Origin: Pelotomaculum sp. PtaB.Bin104
GTDB taxonomy: Bacteria > Bacillota > Desulfotomaculia > Desulfotomaculales > Pelotomaculaceae
Assembly (NCBI GenBank): GCA_002067205.1
Contig: MVQL01000209.1
Span: 111,407 to 175,406, forward strand
Length of the DNA: 64,000 nucleotides
Direction of reading: 5' to 3'
The notes under the pieces: generated by a model
Told to the model about the DNA's origin: nothing
What the model saw: only the letters and a program-made list of their open reading frames with translations
Databases searched by the model: none
Translations under genes and position numbers: made by a program
Part shown: in pieces, positions 39,011 through 46,610 of the stretch
Numbering within the stretch: position 1 is the stretch's first letter
How the letters are laid out: each line of letters starts with the position of its first letter

Positions 39011-39595
39011 TCAAACTCTAAAGTTGCCGGCAAGCTCATCAGGCTTAAGGCAAGTCATAGCCTCGCTCATCACACATACTCCCTTTGCCCCTGCCTGAGT
39101 AACCACTTTCACCTTAGCGCTGGTTATACCGCCAATAGCAAATACCGGGATCTCAACAGAGTTGCACACTTTCTTTAAAAAGGAGAGCCCTCTTGGCGGA
39201 ACTCCTTTTTTGCACTCTGTAGGGAAAATGTGTCCTGCTATTAAATAAGTGGCACCTAAGGCCTGTGCTTCCCTTGCTTCACTCACGGAATGAACAGAAG
39301 CACTGACCTGTGAAAAATGCTTGATTTCTTGCTTGTATTTTCTTAAATCAGGCATTGATAAATGAATATATGGACATTTCATTTCGGCGGCTGCCTCAAG
39401 GTTTTGATTGATGATCAGCGTTACCTGATTCTTAACGCAGATTTCATATATCCTTTTAGCCATGCTACTGTACTCTGGAATACTTAGATCTTTTTCTCTT
39501 AACATTATAGCATGAGGTTTGCCCTTGGCAATTTGCTCGATCCGGTCGAAAAAATCATCCCTGCAAAGCTTTCGATTCGTTACACAAATTAGCAT
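39011..39595 (-). CDS. thiE: Thiamine phosphate synthase
   Basis: Joins thiazole phosphate and HMP pyrophosphate. The 194-residue TIM barrel shows MLREKDLS near residue 31, TLIINQNLEAA, ASVHSVSEAREAQALGATYL, the phosphate-binding GHIFPTECKKGVPPRGL and FAIGGITSAKV. It is the last gene of thiS-thiF-thiG-thiH-thiE, nine bases after thiH. Confidence 0.9.
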   Translation of the reverse strand: MLICVTNRKLCRDDFFDRIEQIAKGKPHAIMLREKDLSIPEYSSMAKRIYEICVKNQVTLIINQNLEAAAEMKCPYIHLSMPDLRKYKQEIKHFSQVSASVHSVSEAREAQALGATYLIAGHIFPTECKKGVPPRGLSFLKKVCNSVEIPVFAIGGITSAKVKVVTQAGAKGVCVMSEAMTCLKPDELAGNFRV

Positions 39596-39604
39596 AAACC
39601 TCTC

Positions 39605-40759
39605 CTAGACCCTGATATAGTCAGTATAAACCGGCTGCAGGCCTCTGTTAAGAATCATTTGATGCACTTCCTCAACACTACGCGGGTCAGAAATTTCAAA
39701 TTGCTCATCGCCCTTTTCCCCTGCCATGTGGCCGCCAACCCCAACCCTCACGCCGGCAGAAATTTTTGTTGCCGCCAAACCAATTACATGGTCGCGGAAA
39801 ACGGCTCTTTCCCGTGTTGAAATGGTAATTCCAGCATAGGGCATGAACAAACGGTAAGATAAAATTACTTGTAATAGCTGCCTTTCCCGGACATCCTGCG
39901 GATTAATAACCGCCTGGTTAATAAAAGGTCTCAACCGTGGTATCGAAAAAGAGATTTCAGCATGAGGATATTTTTTTTGGATAAAAAATGCATGCAACCC
40001 TGTAGCATAGGCGTCTTTTCGATAATCATCCAGACCAAGCAGGCAGCCAAAGGCAACCCCCCGCATACCTCCCAATAGAGCACGCTCCTGGGCATGGAAC
40101 CTGTAGGGATAAACTCGCTTGGGACCACTTAAGTGAACCTGCTCGTATTTATTGGTATTGTAGGTTTCCTGGTAAATAGAAACAAAATCAGCCCCGCATT
40201 GATGTAAATAAGCATATTCGTCTGAATTTAGCGGGTAGATCTCAATGCCGATAGTAGAAAAGTATTGTGCAGCTAGTTTAACCGCCCTTCCAATATACTC
40301 TACACCAGACTTCAAGCGTGATTCCCCGGTTAACAATAAAATCTCTTTCAGACCGGTAGCAGCAATCGCTTTAAGCTCTACCTTCACTTCCTCAAGAGTA
40401 AGATTGCCCCGGCGGATTTTGTTTTTGCAGTTAAAGCCACAGTAGGTACAATAATTTTCGCAATAGTTGGCGATATACAATGGAGTAAACATGCTGACAG
40501 AATTGCCAAAATGCTTTCTCGTCTCCGACCGCGCTTTTTTTGCCATATCTTCTAAGTAAGGCAGCGCTGCCGGAGACAATAGCGCTGCATAACCTTCAAG
40601 GGAAAGCTTCTCTTGAGCCAGGGCATTTTCTACATTTTTGCCGTTAAATTGCCGGTAGTTGTATTCTGCCATGTAGCGTAATACTTTGTTCATCAGATCC
40701 GAGTCAATGGCTTCCATGCCATCCATATATTCCATAGGGTCAAACCTATTCGATGCCAT
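39605..40759 (-). CDS. thiH: 2-iminoacetate synthase (radical SAM)
   Basis: Cleaves tyrosine to dehydroglycine for the thiazole ring, using a [4Fe-4S]/SAM radical. The cluster motif is CENYCTYC at about residues 97-104 (CxxxCxxC), followed by GFNCKNKIRRGNLT, and the C-terminal BATS region includes FEISDPRSVEEVHQMI. The length is 384 residues. GGAGG lies upstream of the ATG and the gene starts two bases after thiG. ThiH rather than the oxygen-dependent ThiO fits an anaerobe. Confidence 0.95.
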   Translation of the reverse strand: MASNRFDPMEYMDGMEAIDSDLMNKVLRYMAEYNYRQFNGKNVENALAQEKLSLEGYAALLSPAALPYLEDMAKKARSETRKHFGNSVSMFTPLYIANYCENYCTYCGFNCKNKIRRGNLTLEEVKVELKAIAATGLKEILLLTGESRLKSGVEYIGRAVKLAAQYFSTIGIEIYPLNSDEYAYLHQCGADFVSIYQETYNTNKYEQVHLSGPKRVYPYRFHAQERALLGGMRGVAFGCLLGLDDYRKDAYATGLHAFFIQKKYPHAEISFSIPRLRPFINQAVINPQDVRERQLLQVILSYRLFMPYAGITISTRERAVFRDHVIGLAATKISAGVRVGVGGHMAGEKGDEQFEISDPRSVEEVHQMILNRGLQPVYTDYIRV

Positions 40760-40761
40760 CT

Positions 40762-41529
40762 TTAATCCTCCAAAAATCCGGTCAAGGGGCTGGAGGCCTC
40801 CGCTTGATGATCAATCACCCTGCCTAGTCCAGCCAGGTAGGCCGCCCGCCCGGCCTCAATGGCTTGCTTGAACGCTCTCGCCATCAGGGACACATCGCTT
40901 GCTGTAGCTATTGCAGTATTGCACATAATGGCAGCAACACCCATTTCCATTGCCTCGCAGGCTTGTGAAGGCCTGCCGATTCCGGCATCGACAATGATCG
41001 GCAAAGCGATTTCATCAATGAGGATTTGGATGAAAGCTTTTGTGCACAGGCCTTTATTGCTGCCAATCGGCGCCGCCAGGGGCATGACCGCCGCTGCGCC
41101 GGCATTGACCAAAGACCTGGCCACATTTAAGTCCGGATACATATAGGGCATAACAAAAAACCCTTCTTTGGCCAACATTTCTGTCGCTTTAATTGTCTCA
41201 TAATTATCCGGCAGCAGGTACTTGGAGTCATGAATTACTTCTAGTTTCACAAAATCCCCGCAGCCAATCTCCCGTGCAAGCCGGGCAATCCTAACCGCTT
41301 CCTGGGCATTTCTGGCACCTGAAGTATTTGGCAATAAGGTCAGGCCCTTTGGAATATGGTCCAGTATATTTTCTTCACCACCCAGGTTGGCCCGGCGCAA
41401 GGCCAAGGTAACAATTTCCGCCCCGCCATTTTCAACAACAGCTTTAATGAGCTTCAGCGAAAATTTACCTGAACCTAAGATCAGTCTTGATTGAAACTCA
41501 TGTCCTGCAATGATTAAATGATCGTCCAT
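40762..41529 (-). CDS. thiG: Thiazole synthase
   Basis: Forms the thiazole phosphate from DXP, dehydroglycine and ThiS thiocarboxylate. The 255-residue barrel shows [10 protein letters not shown], the Schiff-base Lys in DFVKLEVI, and [11 protein letters not shown] and [18 protein letters not shown]. The ATG at 41529 follows GAGAGGAG; a frame extending 46 codons upstream runs over the end of thiF and is not real. Confidence 0.95.
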   Translation of the reverse strand: MDDHLIIAGHEFQSRLILGSGKFSLKLIKAVVENGGAEIVTLALRRANLGGEENILDHIPKGLTLLPNTSGARNAQEAVRIARLAREIGCGDFVKLEVIHDSKYLLPDNYETIKATEMLAKEGFFVMPYMYPDLNVARSLVNAGAAAVMPLAAPIGSNKGLCTKAFIQILIDEIALPIIVDAGIGRPSQACEAMEMGVAAIMCNTAIATASDVSLMARAFKQAIEAGRAAYLAGLGRVIDHQAEASSPLTGFLED

Positions 41530-41543
41530 CCTGTCAGCTCCTC

Positions 41544-42347
41544 TCAAGCCTCTTCTATTCCCAGCAACAACCGCAGCACCATGTTTGCCTGATGTCCGGC
41601 ACAAATCTGTACTCTGGGCGCCATCAGCCCTTTCCCGGCCCTGGCCTCGTTTGCAAAATCTCCACACAGATATAAATTCTTTATCGGCCTTACTGTTTTA
41701 ATCAGATTAGCGCTTTCATAACCGGCCATACCGGAGGCCGCCACAATTTTTATTCCGGGCAGCTGTTCTAATGCTGCATTTACCAGCAAAGATTTCGCCT
41801 CCGGCCGGTCAAAGGCTTCGCAAATAATATCATAGCCGTCAAAGAGATTCTGAACGTTATCTGCCGTAACCCTCGTCTGTTGAGTTAATATTTTGATGAA
41901 GGGATTAACCTCTTCCAGCTGTTTTTTTAGAGCATCTGTTTTCGGCAGCCCTAAATGACTGATGTAATAGCTTTGCCGGTTCAAATTACTTGGCTCAACA
42001 ATATCGAAATCCACCAGCAGCAGCTGTCCCACACCGATCCTGGCCAGCATAACTGCTATATTGGAGCCCAGACCGCCTAACCCGGCAACGGCTACCTTGC
42101 CTTTTTTTAATTTTTCATGTACCTTCGGGGTATGCCTGGCCATCATCATGCTCTCCAACTCTCCCCTTTTGGGCATGACCCCTTTGCGTATTATAGTCAA
42201 TGTATCATTTTCTGTTATCTTGCAGTCCTCTGTAATTTGAAAGCCATTTACTATGACGATGTCAGTTGTGTTTCCTAATTTCTCCCTTACCTGAAAGGCG
42301 GTCTGGCAGGCTAATTCCAGCTTTTGCCCATTTACTGTTAACTTCAT
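41544..42347 (-). CDS. thiF: ThiS adenylyltransferase with N-terminal ThiS-like domain
   Basis: Activates the ThiS C-terminus by adenylation. The E1-like Rossmann domain is at about 75-267: [20 protein letters not shown], then [13 protein letters not shown] and KTDALKKQL. Residues 1-60 form an extra ubiquitin-like domain resembling ThiS ([12 protein letters not shown] ... [12 protein letters not shown]) but without the C-terminal Gly-Gly, so it cannot be a carrier. This is the ThiF family-2 layout. It follows thiS by three bases. Confidence 0.93.
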   Translation of the reverse strand: MKLTVNGQKLELACQTAFQVREKLGNTTDIVIVNGFQITEDCKITENDTLTIIRKGVMPKRGELESMMMARHTPKVHEKLKKGKVAVAGLGGLGSNIAVMLARIGVGQLLLVDFDIVEPSNLNRQSYYISHLGLPKTDALKKQLEEVNPFIKILTQQTRVTADNVQNLFDGYDIICEAFDRPEAKSLLVNAALEQLPGIKIVAASGMAGYESANLIKTVRPIKNLYLCGDFANEARAGKGLMAPRVQICAGHQANMVLRLLLGIEEA

Positions 42348-42350
42348 ACC

Positions 42351-42545
42351 TCACCCCCCGCCCACAAAACTTACAATTTCCAGAGTATCTTCGTCTTTGA
42401 GCATAACTTGATCATAGGCTGACCGGGGAACGATTTCCCCATTACGCTCTACTGCAATTTTCGTAACGTCATACTTCTTGGCTGCTAAAAAATCCAGCAA
42501 ACTTTGCTTTTTCTCTAATGCAATAATGGTTCCATTTAATTTCAT
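42351..42545 (-). CDS. thiS: Sulfur carrier protein ThiS
   Basis: A 64-residue ubiquitin-fold carrier ending in VGGG; the terminal Gly is thiocarboxylated by ThiF and donates sulfur to ThiG. GAAGGGAAG precedes the ATG. It is the first gene of the thi operon, right behind a terminator-like leader hairpin. Confidence 0.92.
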   Translation of the reverse strand: MKLNGTIIALEKKQSLLDFLAAKKYDVTKIAVERNGEIVPRSAYDQVMLKDEDTLEIVSFVGGG

Positions 42546-42876
42546 CTTGTCACTTCCCTTCTAAACAAAAAAAAGCACAAAACGAGATCTACACCCTTTC
42601 GGTGGTGCACCCCATTTTATGCTTCTTATTTACTTCACTAATATTTTATAAAATTTTATTAAATTCGTCCAGTCCAAATAGACCCATTGGTCAGCGATAT
42701 TGCTATAGTCTTAAATTTTTATAGAGAAAAATTTCGAAAGCTACAGCAATTAGCCAGCTTAAGAATGGATGTTACTGGAAATATTATACTGAAATGATAT
42801 TAAATATAAGGATCTATATCCCTGCTTTATTATTACATGGATGGTGAGCTTTACAAGAGTTATCCTGTTGCTATCC
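42546..42876 (-). other. Leader/intergenic region upstream of thiS
   Basis: About 330 AT-rich bases between the carbonic anhydrase stop and thiS. It holds the hairpin at 42561-42620. I looked for the TPP riboswitch signatures (CTGAGA and the conserved ACCTGAT/GGATAATGCC parts) on the coding strand and did not find them. Confidence 0.6.
42561..42620 (-). terminator. Structured terminator/attenuator directly upstream of thiS
   Basis: On the minus strand AAGCATAAAA pairs with TTTTGTGCTT and is followed by TTTTTT, ending about 20 bases before the thiS start. Inside lies a second hairpin, GCACC/GGGTGT around ACCGAAAG. It is either the terminator of the carbonic anhydrase gene or a regulatory element of the thi operon. 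Confidence 0.7.
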
Positions 42877-43599
42877 TTATTCGCTAAATACAACTTCCCC
42901 TGTTTCCAAGTGGTACTTTGCACCGATGATTTTTACTTTCTTTTCATCCAATAATTCCTTGATGATATGGCTTTTTTCAATAGCAGCAATAGCAGCTTTT
43001 ATGTTTTCATCAGCTGTTTTTTCATAAAGTGCCGTTGAGGTGGCACCTGTTGACTTAGCCTTCTCCATGGAAGGCTTTATTTTTTCGACTATGGCGCCGA
43101 TACTCCCTGGTGTTTCTCCTCCATCAACAGTTGCTTTTACCGCCCCGCAGCCTTCGTGTCCAAGTACAGCAATTAAAGGTGCATGCAAATGCTCCGCTCC
43201 ATATTCCACACTGCCTAAAACTACCGGGTCAATTACATTCCCAGCATCCCTGATCACAAAAATATCCCCTAAACCCTGGTCAAAGATCACTTCAGGCGGT
43301 ACTCTTGAATCAGAGCAACTAACTATTACTGCGAAAGGGTGCTGGCCGTTTGTTGACAACCCTTTTAATCTTGTATCAGAAATATCATCATTTAATAATT
43401 TATTTTCCGTAAACCTTTTATTGCCATCTATTAGCAGCTGTTTTGCTTCAGTGCTGGAAGTAATTATTTCTGTTCTATTGTAAGTCCCAGCAGTATTTTG
43501 GGTCTCAGTTTTTGGGGCCGTTGAGCAGGCAACCATACAAACACTTGCAAAAATTATTAGCAAGGCCAGCCCTAAAATTTTTAAACCACCTTTTTTCAT
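42877..43599 (-). CDS. Exported lipoprotein beta-carbonic anhydrase
   Basis: Hydrates CO2 to bicarbonate. The zinc site of beta-class enzymes is complete: VSCSDSRVPPE supplies Cys and the Asp-Arg pair, and VLGHEGCGAVKAT supplies His and Cys. Unlike most beta enzymes it has a lipoprotein signal, GLALLIIFASVCMVAC, so it should sit on the outer face of the membrane. The ATG at 43599 begins MKKGGLKIL; another ATG three codons upstream is too close to AAGGGGG. It appears monocistronic. Confidence 0.93.
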   Translation of the reverse strand: MKKGGLKILGLALLIIFASVCMVACSTAPKTETQNTAGTYNRTEIITSSTEAKQLLIDGNKRFTENKLLNDDISDTRLKGLSTNGQHPFAVIVSCSDSRVPPEVIFDQGLGDIFVIRDAGNVIDPVVLGSVEYGAEHLHAPLIAVLGHEGCGAVKATVDGGETPGSIGAIVEKIKPSMEKAKSTGATSTALYEKTADENIKAAIAAIEKSHIIKELLDEKKVKIIGAKYHLETGEVVFSE

Positions 43600-43859
43600 A
43601 GCATACATAACCCCCTTGATTATTTCCATTAATACAGCATCATTTTAAGTGCTGCCCGACTTGGTACAGTGGGTCTACAAGCCTCCTTCCTAATAATATC
43701 CTGTAATAATTTTCGTCAAGAGTGCAGAATTTTCCTTGCATAAAAATAAAAAAGTACCAGACTATCAGCTTCTTAGCGACTTGTAAAATTGTTGGTCAAT
43801 TTAAACATAAAACGGCACTGCTACCAGTGCTTAGATTTATGATATTTGTAGTATAAATT

Positions 43860-43882
43860 CAAAAGCCTCCCCAAGGGGAGGC
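43860..43882 (-). terminator. Intrinsic terminator of the DUF2680-like gene
   Basis: GCCTCCCC (43865-43872) and GGGGAGGC (43875-43882) pair perfectly; on the minus strand TTTTGAATTT follows. Confidence 0.85.
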
Positions 43883-43898
43883 AGTCAATAGAGTGTAT

Positions 43899-44558
43899 TT
43901 ATTCACTAGCATTAGAAGTGTTATCTGAAATTTTACCAGACCCGCAAGGTCCATGCCCTCTGAGGCCACGACCATCCCGGTTTTGCTCAATCCTTTGCAG
44001 CATTTCGTCAGCCTGGGCCTGGGTTAATTTACCATCAGCAACAGCCTGCGCAATCTCAGCCTGTCTGGCTTCTTTCATTTTTTCCTTGAATTGCTCCATC
44101 GTCAGGCCCTGAGCATTAGCGATATCCTCAAACTTCTTGCCGGCATCTAACTCAGCCTTAAGCTCCTCAGCGGTCATCCCCAGTACACCGGCCATCTGCT
44201 CCAGGTTGAGTCCCGGTCCACGACCGTAAGGGCCACCCTTGCCGCCTAGAAAACCAAACCCGACGCAAAAACCATCTTTATTCATTGCAGAAAGCTTGTC
44301 TGCCTGTTCCTGGGTGATTGTGCCAGCCTCTACTGCCTCGTCGATTATTTCCTGCCGGGTTGTTTCCATAGCTGCCGTTAATGTGCTTTCATCTATCCCG
44401 AGGTTAACCGCCAGCTTAGCTACAAAGCTCTGACACAAAGCCTTCATGTCTGGAGGACCTGTTTGGTCTTCACTCGCAAAGGATATCCCGGCCACAGCCC
44501 CGGTCAAGATCATTGCTGCGATCAGGACAGCCCCTAAACGCCATTTTTTTGAACTCAT
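43899..44558 (-). CDS. Secreted DUF2680/YckD-like protein
   Basis: A 219-residue protein with a Sec signal peptide (WRLGAVLIAAMILTGAVAG, cleavage near FASE). The mature part repeats short helical units of the DUF2680 type: LGIDESTLTAAM ... AGTITQEQADKLSAM, and later ADGKLTQAQADEMLQRIEQN. Between them LGMTAEELKAELDAGKKFED fits the SHOCT-like 'LGMT.EEL' repeat of such exported proteins. The function is unknown; a cell-surface role is likely. Strong terminator directly after. Confidence 0.8.
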   Translation of the reverse strand: MSSKKWRLGAVLIAAMILTGAVAGISFASEDQTGPPDMKALCQSFVAKLAVNLGIDESTLTAAMETTRQEIIDEAVEAGTITQEQADKLSAMNKDGFCVGFGFLGGKGGPYGRGPGLNLEQMAGVLGMTAEELKAELDAGKKFEDIANAQGLTMEQFKEKMKEARQAEIAQAVADGKLTQAQADEMLQRIEQNRDGRGLRGHGPCGSGKISDNTSNASE

Positions 44559-44819
44559 TAAGCCCCACCTGCTTTCTTTTTTTGTTAATTTAGGTGCACC
44601 TCTTATGAATATAGTATCACCAGTTTGCTGAAAACAACCTGAAAACTGTCTGTGCTTTCCATGAAAATAATGAGACTTTATATGAACATCTTTAATCTTT
44701 ACCGTAAAGCAGGTCCCCCGCCTGAGGTGGTGAATGAGATTATTAACTTAGTTAATTTGAAAAAGGTTTGAGAAATTGGCCGTAAGCTTGACCATGGAGC
44801 GTGGATTCATGAGGATTCT

Positions 44820-44965
44820 TCAATCCCCGGGCCGGAAATTTGCCGACGGCTTCCTTCGGATTCCGCCTCACGGCGGACACCCTTGCCTTAAGCTAACGAC
44901 TACTGCTACCTTCGTCGTTCGGGACTTACACCCTATAGATAACACCCATGCCGGGCGCACTAAAA
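44820..44965. repeat. Probable dispersed repeat remnant
   Basis: A GC-rich block with CGGATTCCGCCTCACGGCGG, GGGACTTACACCCTATAGAT and CATGCCGGGCGCAC. From memory, similar sequence recurs as non-coding copies in many anaerobe genomes and gives rise to spurious short ORFs; only one copy lies in this window. Confidence 0.35.
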
Positions 44966-44998
44966 TTATAACCACCGGCTCAGAGCCGGTGGTTATAA
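44966..44998 (-). terminator. Strong 15-bp hairpin, terminator of the yjcZ-like gene
   Basis: TTATAACCACCGGCT and AGCCGGTGGTTATAA pair perfectly around CAG. On the minus strand it is followed by an imperfect T-rich tail (TTATAATTTTAG). It lies 34 bases after the yjcZ stop. Confidence 0.7.
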
Positions 44999-45031
44999 AA
45001 TGCAACTTTGAAACTACAAGGTCGCTGATGG

Positions 45032-45142
45032 TTAAATAAATAAACCACAGCCGCAAACAAGCAGGATCAGAATCAAAAAGATGATAAACGATGAGCTGCC
45101 GCCAATCGGTCCACATCCAACGCCGCCGGTTCCGAATGCCAT
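45032..45142 (-). CDS. YjcZ family sporulation protein
   Basis: A 36-residue peptide: a Gly-rich N-terminus (MAFGTGGVGCGPIGG) and one hydrophobic helix (FIIFLILILLVCGCG). This is the YjcZ/YhaM-type small sporulation protein layout (glycine-rich segment plus a single membrane helix). AAAGGAGTGAT precedes the ATG at the right distance and a strong hairpin follows the stop, so it is a real gene although very short. Confidence 0.85.
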   Translation of the reverse strand: MAFGTGGVGCGPIGGSSSFIIFLILILLVCGCGLFI

Positions 45143-45461
45143 TAATATCACTCCTTTTGCTTTTTTATAGCTTATGAAAAAAGTGATAATTATGTGAAGC
45201 TAGAGAGCGCAACTGCATTAAAGAACCAATTTTGTAAATTTTATATTTCAAGTATTTGTTGATAGTAATCCACTTTTCTTTATAATAAACTCCCGTTAAT
45301 TATTGGCCGAGTGTTTCTTTCATCAAAGGTTAATTAACAAATTATAGACAGCATCAGTGAATGGTTAAGTCAATCCCGACCGCAGTACCGCCCAGCTCCG
45401 AAAGGCATTTATTCATTATCTTGAAATAAGTGAAAAAGATTCGTTAATGTAGGCTACAGCA
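45143..45461. other. Intergenic region
   Basis: About 320 AT-rich bases between the YjcZ gene and the phospholipase homologue; no gene, hairpin or clear promoter seen. Confidence 0.5.
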
Positions 45462-46262
45462 TCACACTTCACGAACTTCTTTTAAAAACTTTAGGTAAAT
45501 TCCCGCGGTAAATTTCTGAGCTTCTTTTAAAGTATTTGTAGCGGCAATATGCATGCTTTTTTCGTCACTTTGCAAGGCATATTGAATATTGCTATTTGCA
45601 TTAACTGCCATTTTATGTCCAATAACCCAGATGCTATTGTCCATGCAATATTTATAAACTTCGTTAGGACAACTAGTTATAATATAATTAAATCTGTTAG
45701 CATCAACCCATTTTTCGTATACTGAGTGATTTGAATCAAGTGGAGTTCTGTTTGATGCATGATGCGGGACATTCAGATCTGATAAATAATGGATGGCCCT
45801 TCCAAGCTCTTGCCATGCAAATTTTTTATTTGAACTATAGTTATATACAGCAGCACCATAGTGAACACAAAATCTTTGATTTGCGGTGGGGCTTGTTTTT
45901 CCCCAATAATTCGTACCTTTGGCAGGATTGTAAAAGTGCCCTGCATTAATAAAAGGCATATCTGTTTCATCAACATCCGGCTTATCAGCATATTCCATGA
46001 TTATGTCTGCTCCATTGTCTTCATACAGATGTTCAATTATTGCGTTGCCCTGATCATAACTAAGAATTAATATACCATTACTGGCAATAAACTGATGAGT
46101 ATGGCTTGGACCCCCACTAGCCCAGGCCAAATTGATTCCGCCAGATTTTTTAAGTGCCCAGCACGCATGCATAGTTTGTCGAAAGAATACTGAATCAAAG
46201 GGCACTCCACTACCAATTAGCGTATTGCCACTAGCTATATCATTTATTATTGATTTATGCAT
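45462..46262 (-). CDS. Zinc-dependent phospholipase C family protein without signal peptide
   Basis: A 266-residue homologue of the catalytic domain of alpha-toxin/PC-PLC. All nine zinc ligands of the family can be assigned in order: Trp47 (NLAWASGG), His56 (SHTHQF), Asp in KPDVDETD, His in NAGHFYNP, His/Asp/His in AIHYLSDLNVPHHAS, and His/Glu in SNHSVYEKW. Known enzymes use the free amino terminus of a Trp at mature position 1, created by signal cleavage. Here 46 polar residues precede the Trp, no hydrophobic signal is present, and the ATG is fixed by AAGGAGGGGG. Either it is cleaved otherwise or the site differs. Function is uncertain. Confidence 0.85.
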   Translation of the reverse strand: MHKSIINDIASGNTLIGSGVPFDSVFFRQTMHACWALKKSGGINLAWASGGPSHTHQFIASNGILILSYDQGNAIIEHLYEDNGADIIMEYADKPDVDETDMPFINAGHFYNPAKGTNYWGKTSPTANQRFCVHYGAAVYNYSSNKKFAWQELGRAIHYLSDLNVPHHASNRTPLDSNHSVYEKWVDANRFNYIITSCPNEVYKYCMDNSIWVIGHKMAVNANSNIQYALQSDEKSMHIAATNTLKEAQKFTAGIYLKFLKEVREV

Positions 46263-46610
46263 TAAAAAGCCCCCTCCTTATGTAGATTATAAGTATCGAA
46301 GCTGATAAAATCCTCCCAACAGTGTGAGAAAAATTATTGAAAAACTACTAGTACATATTATTACAGGCCACATTTTTGGTGATTTTATGTTTTGCATTTT
46401 TTAAAGTTAATTACTTTAATTATTTATGTAAAGAATATTTTGATTTCCATCCAAGCTGTTTCTGGAGACAGAGATGAAAAGTACTAAATAAAAAAGAGAG
46501 TTCACGATGAACACTCTAGCAAAGTGGGAACAACCTAAATTTTGTCTTATATGCAGAATAACTGAGCTTGGTTAATAAGCCGCCGTCGTTATCTTTCTAC
46601 GTTTCATTGA
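46263..46610. other. Intergenic region with the larC terminator
   Basis: About 350 AT-rich bases; contains the terminator at 46490-46517 and no gene. Confidence 0.6.
46490..46517 (-). terminator. Intrinsic terminator downstream of larC
   Basis: AGAGAGTTCA (46495-46504) and TGAACACTCT (46508-46517) pair with one mismatch around CGA; on the minus strand TTTTTTA follows. Confidence 0.75.

Larger units (their letters stand above)
44559..45031. other. Gene-poor region containing a dispersed-repeat-like segment
   Basis: 44674-44778 contains a 35-codon plus-strand frame (MKIMRLYMNIFNLYRKAGPP) that I do not recognise and doubt. 44820-44965 is GC-rich and resembles a repeat found in many Clostridia and sulfate reducers (CATGCCGGGCGCAC end). 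The hairpin at 44966-44998 closes the region. Confidence 0.45.

Noticed and set aside
38857..39039. Sixty-codon minus-strand ORF between thiE and the small protein as a gene
   Set aside because: No ribosome site; it overlaps a better match (YciI-like tail) in another frame and the end of thiE.
42561..42620. TPP riboswitch in front of the thi operon
   Set aside because: GGGGTGC and ACCCTTT-like pieces occur but on the wrong strand or order, and the CTGAGA and second-arm signatures are missing.
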